64,000 nucleotides of DNA from Bacteroidales bacterium UBA7009 (lineage in GTDB: Bacteria > Bacteroidota > Bacteroidia > Bacteroidales > Paludibacteraceae). The notes beneath the pieces are model-generated. The model had not been told where the DNA came from. It saw nothing but the letters and a program-made list of their open reading frames with translations, and searched no databases. The DNA lies in the NCBI GenBank assembly GCA_002449665.1, contig DJXH01000058.1, positions 15,554 to 79,553 on the forward strand, written 5' to 3'. Shown piece after piece: positions 39,263-50,300 of this stretch. The position numbers and the translations under genes are program-made. How positions within the stretch are numbered: the stretch's first letter is position 1; each line of letters opens with the position of its first letter.

Positions 39263-40317
39263 ACACCATCACCGCAGCACTGCTCTTCCGTAACAGACTC
39301 AAACGCGGCAATGAGGCTCTGCGCCACTACGGCAGTGCCACACGCCTTTTGGCAGAAACGAAAGACGACAACTTGAGCGACTGTAAGCACGCTGCAGAGA
39401 AGGAATGGGACTTCATACAGAAGCACGACATCGCCGTTACCAGTCCGCTTGACGACAACTACCCTCAACGGCTCAAACAATGCGTTGATGCGCCGATGGC
39501 ACTTTTCTCAAAGGGCGACATCAACTTCAATACCAAGCATATAGTGTCCGTGGTAGGTACGCGCAGTTGCACCGAACGCGGTAAAGAAACGACCCGACGA
39601 ATCATAATGGACCTTGCCGCGAGACTGAACGACCTTACCATTGTCAGCGGTCTGGCCTACGGCATAGACATAGTTGCCCACCGAGCCGCCTTGGAAGCCG
39701 GAGTGCAGACCATAGCCGTACTCGGACACGGATTAGACCGTATCTACCCCGCCGCACACAGGAACACGGCGATAGCGATGCTCAAAAACGGCGGACTGAT
39801 AACCGAATATACCAGCCTTACCGAACCCGATCGCTTTAACTTTGTGGCGCGCGACAGGATAATTGCCGGCATGGCGGATGCAGTGATAGTAGCCGAATCG
39901 AAAGACAAAGGCGGTTCGCTGATAACCGCAAGTATGGCTTTCGACTACTCCCGCCCCATCTTTGCCATACCCGGGCGACCCGATGACCTCTGCTCACAAG
40001 GCTGCAACCGACTGATAAAAGAACACAAGGCAACCCTCGCGGAGAATGCTGACGACATAATAAAAACAATGATGTGGGACGAAGAGGCTCAGAACAAGCC
40101 AAGACAAACCTCTATCACAGAGATACTTGAAGGTATGACCGATGAAGAAGCACGCATCATACAACTGCTTAAACAGGAAGAGGACGGAATGCACGTCAAC
40201 GATATGATGTCCACACTGAAAATGCCCTACTCCGCCCTTGTGGCAGGGCTGATGACAATGGAGATGAAAAACTGGGTCAAGTCCCTGCCCGGAGGAATAT
40301 ACAGAGCGATACTATAA
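39241..40317 (+). CDS. dprA: DNA processing protein DprA (Smf)
   Basis: A 358-residue protein with a short N-terminal helical domain, the Rossmann-like DprA core (VSVVGTRSCTERGKETTRRI, SGLAYGIDIVAHRAALEAG, AVLGHGLDRIYPAAHR, PGRPDDLCSQGCNRLI) and a C-terminal winged-helix domain (about 295-358). DprA protects incoming single-stranded DNA and loads RecA on it during transformation. The frame is open upstream to 38842, but that part lies over upp and the VanZ gene and shows no family similarity; the ATG at 39241 is the start. Confidence 0.93.
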   Translation: MEKKETIDTITAALLFRNRLKRGNEALRHYGSATRLLAETKDDNLSDCKHAAEKEWDFIQKHDIAVTSPLDDNYPQRLKQCVDAPMALFSKGDINFNTKHIVSVVGTRSCTERGKETTRRIIMDLAARLNDLTIVSGLAYGIDIVAHRAALEAGVQTIAVLGHGLDRIYPAAHRNTAIAMLKNGGLITEYTSLTEPDRFNFVARDRIIAGMADAVIVAESKDKGGSLITASMAFDYSRPIFAIPGRPDDLCSQGCNRLIKEHKATLAENADDIIKTMMWDEEAQNKPRQTSITEILEGMTDEEARIIQLLKQEEDGMHVNDMMSTLKMPYSALVAGLMTMEMKNWVKSLPGGIYRAIL

Positions 40318-40350
40318 TCGGTGGCGTATTATATACAGATACCTACTCTC

Positions 40351-41805
40351 TTACACTACAGGTGCGATAAGCCGCATAATCCTATACCACCCGCGTTTCC
40401 ACCATGGCTCACGCCTTAATGTATTAAGGTCAAGTTCGCTGCTCAAAGCCAAATCCTGCTCAAAGATTTCCTTATTGCGGGCAGCCAAACCGCTATCAAA
40501 CATATAGGTATTGATTTCATAATCAATATCAAATGAGCGGTTGTCAAGGTTAGACGAACCTATCATAGACAGGTAGTCGTCCATAAGCAGGGTCTTGCTG
40601 TGGATAAACTCCCCACCTCTCAAGAACACTCTCGCACCGGCTTCAAGACAGAGCATATAGTAAGCCTTGTTGATAGGTCGCATAATAGCGGTGTCGTTTT
40701 TCTTCGGCACCATTATCCTTACGTCCACTCCCGCAGCCGAAGCCGCTTGTATGGCTCTGAGGAAAGACTCGGGCGGAGCAAGATAGGGAGTCTGTATCCA
40801 TACGTACTTCTTGGCGTTGAGCAGTGCCCACTCATAACTAATATGTATAGCAGGGACGGGGGAAGAAGGGTCCCCGGTGGCTATCTGTATGAGCGGCTTT
40901 GCAGGAAGAGAATCTGCATTACTACCTTCTGCCTTTCCATTCAGCATCGGGAAGAAAGAGAGCAGGGGCGTTGCTAATTTGCCTCGGCAGTTGACCCAAG
41001 TATCAAGGAAAGCGTATTGGAGTTGCGCCACAGCCGAACCGGTAAAGCGGATATGCGTATCACGCCAGCGGCGGAAATACTTATCGCTGATATTCATACC
41101 GCCGGTATAACCTATACGACCGTCTATCACGGCTATTTTGCGGTGGTCGCGATAACTGAGCGTAGAGAGGAAACGCAGCGGCGAAAAACTGTAGTTAGTG
41201 AAATTAACGACTTCCACCCCTGCACGGCGCATACTGTTGAAATACCAATAGGGTATGGGGATATTGGCTATGTTCTCTTTTATGAATCTCACTTTCACAC
41301 CCTCACGGGCTTTCTGCATCAGAGCCTGCTTGACCGCCTTGCCGCCTTCGTCATTGCCGAACTTAAAGTACTCGATATGAATACTCTCTTTGGCGTTTTT
41401 TATATCCTCCATCAGCAGTTCGTATTTGCGGCTGCCGGAAGTGATAATCTCTATCGTCTCAACCTCATTCACCGAAGGACGGTTGCCGGAAGCCAGCACT
41501 TTGTTAAGCGGGCGGTATGGGGCGAGAATATCTTCAAGCCTGCGTGTAGAGAAAAGCAGGGTGCGCAGTGCCGGCGTTGCCTGCTCGTTGAAGACCTTAT
41601 TAAAACGCCTGTGAGCGCGGATATAGTTCTTGCGGCTGCGCTTGTTGATGCCGAACAAGAGATAGAAAATCAGTCCGCCCACCGGCAGCAGGGCGATAAT
41701 AAGAATCCAGCCTATCCTGCGCCCCGGGTCGCCGTTATCCACAATAACGACAAAAGCAAGTCCGATAATAAGCAGAACGGTGAATATGCTCCAGAAAGTG
41801 GTCAT
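40351..41805 (-). CDS. cls: Cardiolipin synthase (phospholipase D family)
   Basis: A 484-residue protein with two N-terminal membrane segments and two phospholipase D motifs, HRKIAVIDGRIGYTGG (near residue 220) and HSKTLLMDDYLSMIGSSN (near residue 398), each with the H-x-K pair and downstream Asp. It joins two phosphatidylglycerol molecules to cardiolipin in the inner membrane. It is the last gene of a five-gene minus-strand group and converges on dprA, with 33 bases between the stops. Confidence 0.92.
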   Translation of the reverse strand: MTTFWSIFTVLLIIGLAFVVIVDNGDPGRRIGWILIIALLPVGGLIFYLLFGINKRSRKNYIRAHRRFNKVFNEQATPALRTLLFSTRRLEDILAPYRPLNKVLASGNRPSVNEVETIEIITSGSRKYELLMEDIKNAKESIHIEYFKFGNDEGGKAVKQALMQKAREGVKVRFIKENIANIPIPYWYFNSMRRAGVEVVNFTNYSFSPLRFLSTLSYRDHRKIAVIDGRIGYTGGMNISDKYFRRWRDTHIRFTGSAVAQLQYAFLDTWVNCRGKLATPLLSFFPMLNGKAEGSNADSLPAKPLIQIATGDPSSPVPAIHISYEWALLNAKKYVWIQTPYLAPPESFLRAIQAASAAGVDVRIMVPKKNDTAIMRPINKAYYMLCLEAGARVFLRGGEFIHSKTLLMDDYLSMIGSSNLDNRSFDIDYEINTYMFDSGLAARNKEIFEQDLALSSELDLNTLRREPWWKRGWYRIMRLIAPVV

Positions 41806-41820
41806 CTCTGTCTCTGGTGT

Positions 41821-42789
41821 TTATATCTGTTCGCGGATAAGATAGTCATTGCGCGCGGGCGAGTTGCGAATGATAAGTTCGCCAAGGAAGCCGGCAAGGA
41901 AAAGCATACAGCCGAGCACCATCATTAGAATACTCAAGTGGAAATACGGGTTGTCCGCCACAAGCATGGCTTTGATACCATGGTTGAGTGAGTAAAGTTT
42001 CATAGCCCCCACCACCACTATGGCTATAAATCCGAGTACGAACATAAGGCTGCCTATCAGTCCGAAGAAGTGCATCGGCTGTTTGCCGAACCGTTGCAAG
42101 AACCACAGGGTGAGCAAGTCAAGATAGCCGTTTACAAAGCGACTAAGCCCGAACTTGGACACGCCGAACTCGCGTTTGCGATGCTGCACCACTTTCTCGC
42201 CGATACGCGTAAATCCGGCGTTTTTGGCAAGATAGGGGATATATCTGTGCATCTCGGAGAACACCTCTATGTTTTTTACCACATCTTTTCTATACGCTTT
42301 CAGACCGCAGTTCATATCGTGCAGCCGGATGCCGGTAACACATCGGGCGGTGGCGTTGAAGAGTTTGGAAGGTATGTTTTTCGTAAAGCGATTGTCATAA
42401 CGCTTTTTCTTCCATCCGCTTACGAGGTCATAGCCTTCCTCTTTTATCATCTTATAGAGTGCGGGAATTTCGTCGGGTGAGTCTTGCAGGTCGGCATCCA
42501 TAGTGATGACCACGTCACCTCGGGCAGCCTGAAAACCGCAGTGGAGGGCAGCGGACTTACCGTAGTTGCGGCGGAAGCATATACCGTGTACCACATCCGG
42601 CTCTGCATTATGCAAATCGCTGATAATCTGCCAAGAGCCGTCCGTAGAACCATCAGATACGAACAGCACTTCATAGGAAAAGCCGTTTTCGGTCATCACG
42701 CGTTTTATCCAGTCGTAAAGTTTGAGCAGCGACTCCTCTTCGTTGTACAGCGGCACTACTACTGATATATCTGTATTGCGGTCGTTCAT
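41821..42789 (-). CDS. Polyprenyl-phosphate glycosyltransferase, GT2 family
   Basis: A 322-residue enzyme of the DPM1/ArnC type. A GT-A domain has ISVVVPLYNEEESL at the start and the metal-binding MDADLQDSPDEIP near residue 95, and the C-terminus has two membrane segments (about 238-262 and 280-305). Such enzymes attach a sugar to undecaprenyl phosphate for later transfer outside the cell. The sugar cannot be told from the sequence. It lies 15 bases before cls and 34 bases after the phosphoribosyltransferase gene. Confidence 0.88.
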   Translation of the reverse strand: MNDRNTDISVVVPLYNEEESLLKLYDWIKRVMTENGFSYEVLFVSDGSTDGSWQIISDLHNAEPDVVHGICFRRNYGKSAALHCGFQAARGDVVITMDADLQDSPDEIPALYKMIKEEGYDLVSGWKKKRYDNRFTKNIPSKLFNATARCVTGIRLHDMNCGLKAYRKDVVKNIEVFSEMHRYIPYLAKNAGFTRIGEKVVQHRKREFGVSKFGLSRFVNGYLDLLTLWFLQRFGKQPMHFFGLIGSLMFVLGFIAIVVVGAMKLYSLNHGIKAMLVADNPYFHLSILMMVLGCMLFLAGFLGELIIRNSPARNDYLIREQI

Positions 42790-42823
42790 AGTCGGTTTTA
42801 TATTGAGTTGGTTTACAGTATCG

Positions 42824-43345
42824 TTATTTTTCTATTATGCCGATATATGGCAGCATACGTGAGCGGTGGTTATCGTCAAGCCCGCAACCGACAAAGAAAT
42901 CGTCGGACGGGTCTATAATACATGATGTAAGACCTATGTCATCCGGCAGACGAGTGGAAGTACGAGAGAGCAATGTAACCACCTGAACGTCTGCTGCTTG
43001 GAGTTCGTTCTTGAGGTAACGAACCGCCTCTGTCGCAGTCTGCCCCGAGTCGCAAATATCATCGCATATCAACACTTGCTTGCCCTTCAAGTCCATTTTA
43101 GGTATATAGTCCCATACGAGCTCGCGCCTTTCCGCTCCTTCGTATGAGTGGCACTTGACATAATACACTTCGTTGGCTGTTTCGCCGAGACAGTCAAACA
43201 GATGTGAAGCGAACCACACGCCGCCGTTAAGCAGGACGACATACACTGTTTGGTCGTTTATAATGCCGTTTTGCTGCAGGGCTTTGGCTGTGGAGTGGAT
43301 GGCAGTGAGGACTTCCGCCTCGGAGTACTTGACAGGATAGGTCAT
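42824..43345 (-). CDS. Hypoxanthine/guanine phosphoribosyltransferase-like protein
   Basis: A 173-residue type I phosphoribosyltransferase with the PRPP loop QVLICDDICDSGQTATEAV (near residue 88) and an early VVLLNGGVWFASHL stretch that fits hypoxanthine-guanine salvage enzymes. The flexible-loop region (VKCHSYEGAERRELVWDYIP) is not the textbook HGPRT form, so a xanthine- or other purine-specific enzyme is possible. It starts one base after the dehydrogenase stop. Confidence 0.77.
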   Translation of the reverse strand: MTYPVKYSEAEVLTAIHSTAKALQQNGIINDQTVYVVLLNGGVWFASHLFDCLGETANEVYYVKCHSYEGAERRELVWDYIPKMDLKGKQVLICDDICDSGQTATEAVRYLKNELQAADVQVVTLLSRTSTRLPDDIGLTSCIIDPSDDFFVGCGLDDNHRSRMLPYIGIIEK

Positions 43346-43346
43346 A

Positions 43347-44210
43347 TTATTGTATTCGGTTGATTATACTTTGTTTGTCAAACATCTTCATTCTTCTCAT
43401 AACTGCAAACACGAGCAGGTCGGGCAAGTGGCTGATAACGGGTACGATAATCTTATTCCACGCACCCGGCATATATGTTTTTCGGGAAGAGTGGAAAAGA
43501 TTATGCAAGGCTTTGCTTACTAATCGTTCAGGCGGCATTGTTATGCCGGTCTTACGAAGGAAAGAAGCCATACGCGGCGGGAAAGGCAGCAGTCCCGTAT
43601 CGGTGGATCCGGGGGCAAGAGCCATCACGCGAATGTCAAACGGCTTTAGTTCATACCAAAGGGACTTGGTAAGATTAAGTACGTATGCCTTGGAGGCGTT
43701 GTAACACTGAATGGAAGGCACCGACATCCAAGCCGACATAGACGACATATTGAGTATATATCTTCTCTTGCAGTCCCCATCTGCTGTCTGCTTTATCCAA
43801 TCTGCTGCGAAAAGTCGGCAAAGCGAAGTGAGTGTCAGGGTCTGCAAGGACACCAAATCTTGTAGTCTATGCAAAGGTACGCTGACAAAAGCATCAAAGA
43901 CAAGGAACCCTGCATTATTAATAAGTACACTTATATCCGCTCCCGTTTCCTGCACCTTATTATATACATCTTCCGCTGCTTCGGGGGCTGCAAGGTCAGT
44001 ATAGACCGTCCACACCTCCACGCCGTAGCGTGATTGCAGTTGCTCTTTCGTAGTCAGCAAAGCCTCCTCTTGATTGCTTACGAGAAAGAGGTTGTAGCCG
44101 TAGTTGCCTGCCAACTGCTCCGCATACTCCCGCCCTATACCCGAAGAGCCGCCCGAAATGAGAGCCCAAGAGGCAGAAGCAGGAGAAGTATGGTGTGCAG
44201 GCTGAGGCAT
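43347..44210 (-). CDS. Short-chain dehydrogenase/reductase
   Basis: A 287-residue classical SDR with the cofactor motif SGGSSGIGREYAEQL near residue 20, the NNAGF motif near residue 97, catalytic NMSSM (about 155) and YNASK (about 168), and LAPGSTDTGLL. Some members of this subgroup with a hydrophobic C-terminal stretch act on lipids or 3-oxoacyl groups. The substrate is unknown. It follows the M16 protease gene by 12 bases. Confidence 0.85.
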   Translation of the reverse strand: MPQPAHHTSPASASWALISGGSSGIGREYAEQLAGNYGYNLFLVSNQEEALLTTKEQLQSRYGVEVWTVYTDLAAPEAAEDVYNKVQETGADISVLINNAGFLVFDAFVSVPLHRLQDLVSLQTLTLTSLCRLFAADWIKQTADGDCKRRYILNMSSMSAWMSVPSIQCYNASKAYVLNLTKSLWYELKPFDIRVMALAPGSTDTGLLPFPPRMASFLRKTGITMPPERLVSKALHNLFHSSRKTYMPGAWNKIIVPVISHLPDLLVFAVMRRMKMFDKQSIINRIQ

Positions 44211-44222
44211 AGAGCACAGACC

Positions 44223-47123
44223 TTAATATATAAATATATCTTTTTCGCTGAACTTACGCACTTTGCCGCGCTGCTTGAGATACTTCATATCAAGTTCTTT
44301 GTTGTTGCCGAGAATCATATAGCGGTATGTACGTTTGGCTACACGTTCTTTGGCAAAAGCAGCCACATCGTCAAGCGTAAGGCGTTTTACCTCCTCGTAT
44401 ATGTCCTTATACATATCTCTGTTCCAGCCTTTTTCCATAAACCCGAGGTACGCACTGATAGGAGCGGAGCGCACATAGCGGCGTTTCTCTATGCTCTTGA
44501 GCAGAGAGGTCTTGGCTTGGTCGAAAGCCGACTGTGAGCGAGGCAGATAGTCGCATATGGAATCGAAGGTCTGCATACACTCTTCCAGTTTGTCGTTTTG
44601 GGTGATGATGTAGGTCATAAACCAGTTGCAGTCGCCCTTATAGGGAGAGATACGATAAGACGCGGACGAGGAGTAGCACAAAGCGCGGGACTCGCGCATC
44701 TCTTGGAAGACAATCGAACCCATTGAGCCGTTGAAATACTCGTTAAAGAGGCGTATGATGGCCTCGTCCTTGGGGGTATAGACCTCGCCCCAGTTGGCAT
44801 AACCTATATAATAGACGTTGTTGGCATTGAATGGAGCCATCCATATCTCAGTTTTCTCCACTTTCTCGCGCTTGAGGTGATAGGGTTTTTCCACCATATT
44901 CTTGTTACCCATAGCCACAATGCGGGAGTTCTTGTTGAGGTGTTGCGTTACTTCCACTTCTGTTGCCGGACCGTAGTATATCACTCTGCCCACGGCGGGA
45001 ATGTACGAACGGAGTAAGTCTAAGACTTTCTGTCCGCTCAGGCGGCGCATCTGCTTGGGAGTGAGAGTGAGCGATTTCCACGTTTTCTTGCCGTAGAAAC
45101 CCAGTCCGGTCAGTTGGTTGAAGCAAGAGCGTTGGTCAAGTTTGGCATCGTTATGCGATTTGATATGGTCGCTGACCACCTCTGCATATACAGCCTCATC
45201 GGCTTGGGCAGTGAGCAGCCAGTCCTCAAGCAGAGCAAGGGTGGCATCAAAGTTCTCTTGCAAACCATAGATAGAGAAATGTGTCTCGTCGCCGGTGGTA
45301 TAGATACTTGCCTCGGCTGCGAGGTTGTAGAGTGCCTGCTGGAAGGCATCAACCGACAGTTTTTCAGTACCGAGATAAGAGAGCATATCCGTGGCAAGCG
45401 AGAGAGCAGGCAGCGTGTTGGAACCTTTGTCTATGACGAAATCAAGACTGAAGAGTTCGTTGTCTTTGTTCTGCACATAATATAAGGTCTGCCACTGGGC
45501 GAGGGGATTATGCGCAAGGTCTTTGTTAAAATCGAGATACTGCGGCTGCAGTTGGTCTGCCTGAATGCCGGTTAGGCGGGTGAAGAAAGCCGACTGCTTC
45601 TCGCGGTTCATCTCAATAGGCGTAATCTTCGGTTTTTCCACCTTTGCAGGATTGGCATCCACACCTTTTATCTTGCTTACACAAGCATAGGAGTCGGTGA
45701 AGTACTTGTTTGCCACACGCACGATGTCGTCCTTGGTTATGAGTGCTTTGCGGTCAAGTTCGTGTACTATATCTTCGTAAGGGATACCATATATGAACGA
45801 GTTTAAGAACATATTGGCTCTTGCTCGGTTGGACTCAAGGCTCTGCATCTCATATCGGCGTTGGTTGGCTATAATGGCGCGAAGCATATTTTCGGAGAAA
45901 TCGCCGCGTTTGAGTTTGTCCACCTCGCCGAGCAGTATTTTCCTTACATCTTCTAGCGACTGTGTCTCTTTGGGCATACCGATAAGATAGAAGGTAGTAA
46001 AGTCGTTGCTCGATAGTGCGGCAGCATCAAAGCCGAGCAAGAGTTGCTTCTGGTCTATATCCACATCCATCAGTCCGCACTTGCCGTTGGTAAGCACTGC
46101 ATTCATCACCTCTATTACATCCATTTCATCGTCCGTAACGGCGGGAAAACGCCAAGCCATCCACAGTTCGGGCGACTCGGTGCCATAGACAACTGTATCT
46201 TTATGCTGTTTAAGAGGATTCTGCTCGGGTACGACAAAAGCCGGTATGTCTTTGGGTTGCCAAGAGCCGAAATACTGATCGACAATAGCGATTGACTTGT
46301 CAAAATCCATATCACCTGCAAGGCAGATGGCGACGTTGTTGGGACGATAGTAGGTGTCGTAAAACTGTTTGATGTTCTTCAGCGAGGGGTTTTTGAGGTG
46401 TTCCTGCGTACCGAGAACGGTATGTTGGCGATAAGGTACATCGGGGTAAAGCATTTGGTCAACGGCGAGCATCACCTTGTCCTGATCCATAGTGCTGTAC
46501 ATATTAAACTCCTCATAGACAGTCTCAAGTTCAGTATGGAAACCACGTACGACGAGGTTTTGGAAGCGGTCTGCCTCTATCATTGCCCAGCGGCGCAGTT
46601 CGCCTGCGGGAATAACCTCGTGATAGACAGTGCGGTTAGTGGAGGTATAGGCATTTACGCCTGTGGCACCGATGACAGACATCAACTTATCAAACTCGTT
46701 GGCAATAGCAATCTTCGAACCTTCGTATGAGAGGCTGTCTATTATATGATATATGGCTTTGCGTTGTTCGGGGTCGGTGGTAGAGCCGTATTGCTCGTAG
46801 AGGTCATCTATCTTGTCGAGTATGGGTTTTTCTTTCTGGTAGTCGGTTGTGCCGTATTGCTTTGTCCCCTTAAACATCAGGTGTTCCTGATAGTGGGCAA
46901 GACCGGTGGAGTTCAGCGGGTCGTTTTGACTGCCTGCCCTCACTACAATCATTGTCTGTATCTCCGGCTTCTCGGCATTGCGAGTTATATAGACTTTCAG
47001 TCCGTTGTCAAGGGTGTAGATACGTGCGTGCATCGGGTCTCCTTGCACGGTCATGTAGGTGTAGTCCTTTGCTTGCAGACAGAGAGCCGACACAAGCAGA
47101 ACCAACGAAAATAAGCGTTTCAT
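44223..47123 (-). CDS. Exported M16-family zinc protease
   Basis: A 966-residue protein from the ATG at 47123 (MKRLFSLVLLVSALCLQA signal peptide). The inverted zinc motif HYQEH puts His77, Glu80 and His81 in the active site of the first M16 domain; a second, inactive-type M16 half follows, as in pitrilysin-type enzymes. It should degrade peptides in the periplasm or at the envelope. The open frame extends 25 codons upstream to 47198, but that part crosses the promoter at 47156-47187 and hides the signal peptide, so it is rejected. It is the first gene of the 47123-40351 group. Confidence 0.9.
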   Translation of the reverse strand: MKRLFSLVLLVSALCLQAKDYTYMTVQGDPMHARIYTLDNGLKVYITRNAEKPEIQTMIVVRAGSQNDPLNSTGLAHYQEHLMFKGTKQYGTTDYQKEKPILDKIDDLYEQYGSTTDPEQRKAIYHIIDSLSYEGSKIAIANEFDKLMSVIGATGVNAYTSTNRTVYHEVIPAGELRRWAMIEADRFQNLVVRGFHTELETVYEEFNMYSTMDQDKVMLAVDQMLYPDVPYRQHTVLGTQEHLKNPSLKNIKQFYDTYYRPNNVAICLAGDMDFDKSIAIVDQYFGSWQPKDIPAFVVPEQNPLKQHKDTVVYGTESPELWMAWRFPAVTDDEMDVIEVMNAVLTNGKCGLMDVDIDQKQLLLGFDAAALSSNDFTTFYLIGMPKETQSLEDVRKILLGEVDKLKRGDFSENMLRAIIANQRRYEMQSLESNRARANMFLNSFIYGIPYEDIVHELDRKALITKDDIVRVANKYFTDSYACVSKIKGVDANPAKVEKPKITPIEMNREKQSAFFTRLTGIQADQLQPQYLDFNKDLAHNPLAQWQTLYYVQNKDNELFSLDFVIDKGSNTLPALSLATDMLSYLGTEKLSVDAFQQALYNLAAEASIYTTGDETHFSIYGLQENFDATLALLEDWLLTAQADEAVYAEVVSDHIKSHNDAKLDQRSCFNQLTGLGFYGKKTWKSLTLTPKQMRRLSGQKVLDLLRSYIPAVGRVIYYGPATEVEVTQHLNKNSRIVAMGNKNMVEKPYHLKREKVEKTEIWMAPFNANNVYYIGYANWGEVYTPKDEAIIRLFNEYFNGSMGSIVFQEMRESRALCYSSSASYRISPYKGDCNWFMTYIITQNDKLEECMQTFDSICDYLPRSQSAFDQAKTSLLKSIEKRRYVRSAPISAYLGFMEKGWNRDMYKDIYEEVKRLTLDDVAAFAKERVAKRTYRYMILGNNKELDMKYLKQRGKVRKFSEKDIFIY

Positions 47124-47155
47124 AAGCAAAAATATGATTGTGAAAAAAATTGCTG

Positions 47156-47187
47156 CAAAAGTACAACTTTTCTCACTTTTATGCAAA
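47156..47187 (-). promoter_or_regulatory. Promoter of the M16 protease group
   Basis: Read on the minus strand: TTTG (47184-47187), 20 bases, then TACTTTTG (47156-47163), about 33 bases before the ATG at 47123. Confidence 0.7.
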
Positions 47188-47306
47188 TTTTTACTCAATT
47201 TTACGGAAATACAGGTTTATATTACCTCTCACACGGATATGCTTCAGTCTCATTTTTTTACAAAATGCACATATTCGGGCATAAAAAACATTTTTTTGTG
47301 AATAAA

Positions 47307-47338
47307 TTTGCACACTTGACAGTCTTTTCGTATTTTTG
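47307..47338 (+). promoter_or_regulatory. Promoter of the 1723-residue surface protein gene
   Basis: TTTG at 47307-47310, 20 bases, then TATTTTTG at 47331-47338; the ATG is at 47383. The stretch between the two divergent genes (47124-47382) is AT-rich. Confidence 0.66.
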
Positions 47339-47382
47339 CGGGCTTATTATTACAACCGACAAATCTAATACTATAATAGCTT

Positions 47383-50300
47383 ATGAAAAATTTATTCTTA
47401 AAGTTAATCTTACTCGTCTTAACAATCAGCTTTAACGTATTGGCAGTGGCACGTACCAATACTATTTATCAGGACATCAGTTATTGCAAGTTACGTTACG
47501 CCGATACATCCGGAAAAAACACACAGTTTAATATCACACTTTTTGATAACAACAATAACAGCAAACTGTTTGTTGTATGGGTAAGCATCGGTTCCCTATC
47601 AAGAGTTGAAGGTATGCACAAAGTACCGCTATACTCTACGACTTTGCAAGACTATACTTGCTATTTTTACGATACCGACAACTATAAGTGGTCGAATCCT
47701 TCCGGCTACGTAGAATTTCGTTTTACTGGAAGATATAGTGGTTCCGACCCTATCTATTATGTTCATTTTCAATTACGCGGCTACTATGGAAGCCGTTCCT
47801 CATACAATGGAACGTGCGAATTTGCAAAAGAAATTCCCGTAAAAATGACAGATGTAAATAACAACCCGATAGAAATAAAAAACGATATAACTGTTGTTAA
47901 CATTCCGGGCTGCGACAGTCACGTATCTGCTAAAGATGAAGGCTACTTTAATTATATCGGTCAAAGTGAACAGTATTTATTCCGTTTTGAAACTCTTTCG
48001 GTTAGTGATGATGAGGGGCGTTTTTTAGGACTTGGCACAAATGTTGATGACGATTACACATATAATCAATTACTTCCTAACGGCTATAATAAACAGACAG
48101 GTGATGCGTCTTGTGACGTTACGCTATACAACGGGTATTATTTCTTTGAAGGATATTTCAATTACAATAATGCTTGTTTCTACGTAACTATGCAGTATCC
48201 TAACTATCAGGCAGATAACAATCCATATACTCAATCATTTGATTTTGAAAGTGCTACCATAACGAGACGTGCGGATTTTGAGACATCGGGAGTTGTCACT
48301 TTGACTGCCACTAATGAAGACAACAAAAAAGTCGTGCTGGATTTTGTTGTTGATAAAGATGCTGTAGGGAATACCGGCGAGATCATAATACCGGCCGGAG
48401 ACTATACCGTAAGTACTTCTGAAGAACAGGGGACTATAATTGCTTCCGGCGGCATAAATTATGATTTATCTATAAAAAATTCATACGCCGGAACAACTAC
48501 AGCATTAAATGCAACCAATTACTCAACGAATCCTTTGTGGTGCCTACGAACAGGCGTTGTAACTGTTGAAGAAGGGATGTCAACCATAACGGTTACGGCC
48601 AATCAGAATTACCGTAACGCTCCGGTTAATATCACAATTAAGAAGGCTGCCGCATCCACCCATACACTCACTTTCTACGGAGAGGGACTGACCGGCAACG
48701 TACAGCAGACTGAACTCAACGAAGGCGATGCCGTCACAGCACCTGTTCTGCCCGAACGTGCAGACAACAACGGAACATACACCTTCTCAGGATGGTACTG
48801 CGACAATGAGCAAACAGTAGTAACTGACTTCGACGGTGTAACAATGCCGGCTCAAAACCTCACATACAGAGCAACTTGGACTCTCACATCATACGACAAC
48901 AAATGTATCGACAGCGAAGGTAACGACTACGATGCAACAGCTATAATGATGTACGAGGAAAGATGGCAACTCGACGGCACAGACATCTTCTTTGACGACC
49001 ACAACTCCACATACGAAGACTACGACTACGCGGGAGAGTATATAGAAAATGCCAACCCCACACTCCCGTTGGCTGACAACTTCACCGACACTTACGTCTT
49101 CACTGACCCGCTGCGCTCAACTGACGCTAACGGTACGCAGTTTGACAGTATAGTCTATAAATTGGAAATGACTTACAGCAGGTTCTTCAACAACCACAAA
49201 CCTGACAACTTCTCACCGGAAACAAGCAGACTTGACGAGCGCATAGACCTCGGTATCATCTACCTCGATGACGACACAGACTCATACACCAACGACGGAC
49301 AGACATACACCCTTGCCAACCTCGAAGGCAAAAACGACTCCACATTCAGCCTCAAAATAGCAAGCGGCACATACCTGCACGGATGCGACAGCGTAGTCAA
49401 GTTCACAATCACGCAATCACCGTTGCTCACGTGGGAAACAGACGGAGGAAACCTCACTGACGGAGATTACACCGATGGCAGAACAAAACCCGAAACACCG
49501 ATAGTAGCACCAGCAGACCCCACCAAGGACGGATATACATTCAACGGATGGAACACCGCTGAAGACGGAACGGGAAGCAACTACTCCGCCGATGCAACCA
49601 TGCCCGCAACTGACCTCACATACTATGCGCAATGGACAGTCGGCACACGCACCATCACTTGGGTCACTGACGGCGATGCACTCACAGGCAGTTATACAAA
49701 CGGAGAGGTGATGATAGGCTCCACCATCACGGAGCCGGACACTCCCACACGCACCGGCTATACATTCGCGGGCTGGTATCCTGCACCTGCGGAGACAATG
49801 CCGGATAATGATCTTATCTATACAGCCACTTGGACTGCTCCCGCTACGCAAACACATATCTGTATCGACCCCGAAGGATATACCAACGAAGGAGGTGCAG
49901 ATTGGTATATAGACGGGTGGGATGAGCATAACGATAAATATGAAAGCTACGAATACGTTACACGCGACACCATATATCGCGACACCCTCCGCTCTGCCGA
50001 CAACAGTTTCGACAGCATCTACTACTCGCTCGAACTGACATACAGCACGATGTATAAACAGTATAACCGTTTGGGAACACCCGCTAACGGCAGTACAACA
50101 ACGAAAGTGGATTTCCGCGTTGACCTCGGAACAATCTACCTTAATGATGAGAGCGATAGTTACACCAACGACGGACAGACCTTCACTCTCGCTAACCTCG
50201 AAGGCAAAAACGACTCGACCTTCAGCCTCAAAATAGCAAGCGGTACTGCACTGCACGGCTGCGACAGTGTCGTTAAGTTCACTCTCACACAATCACCACT

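Noticed and set aside
47124..47198. 25-codon extension of the M16 protease
   Set aside because: It crosses the gene's own promoter and would bury the signal peptide.
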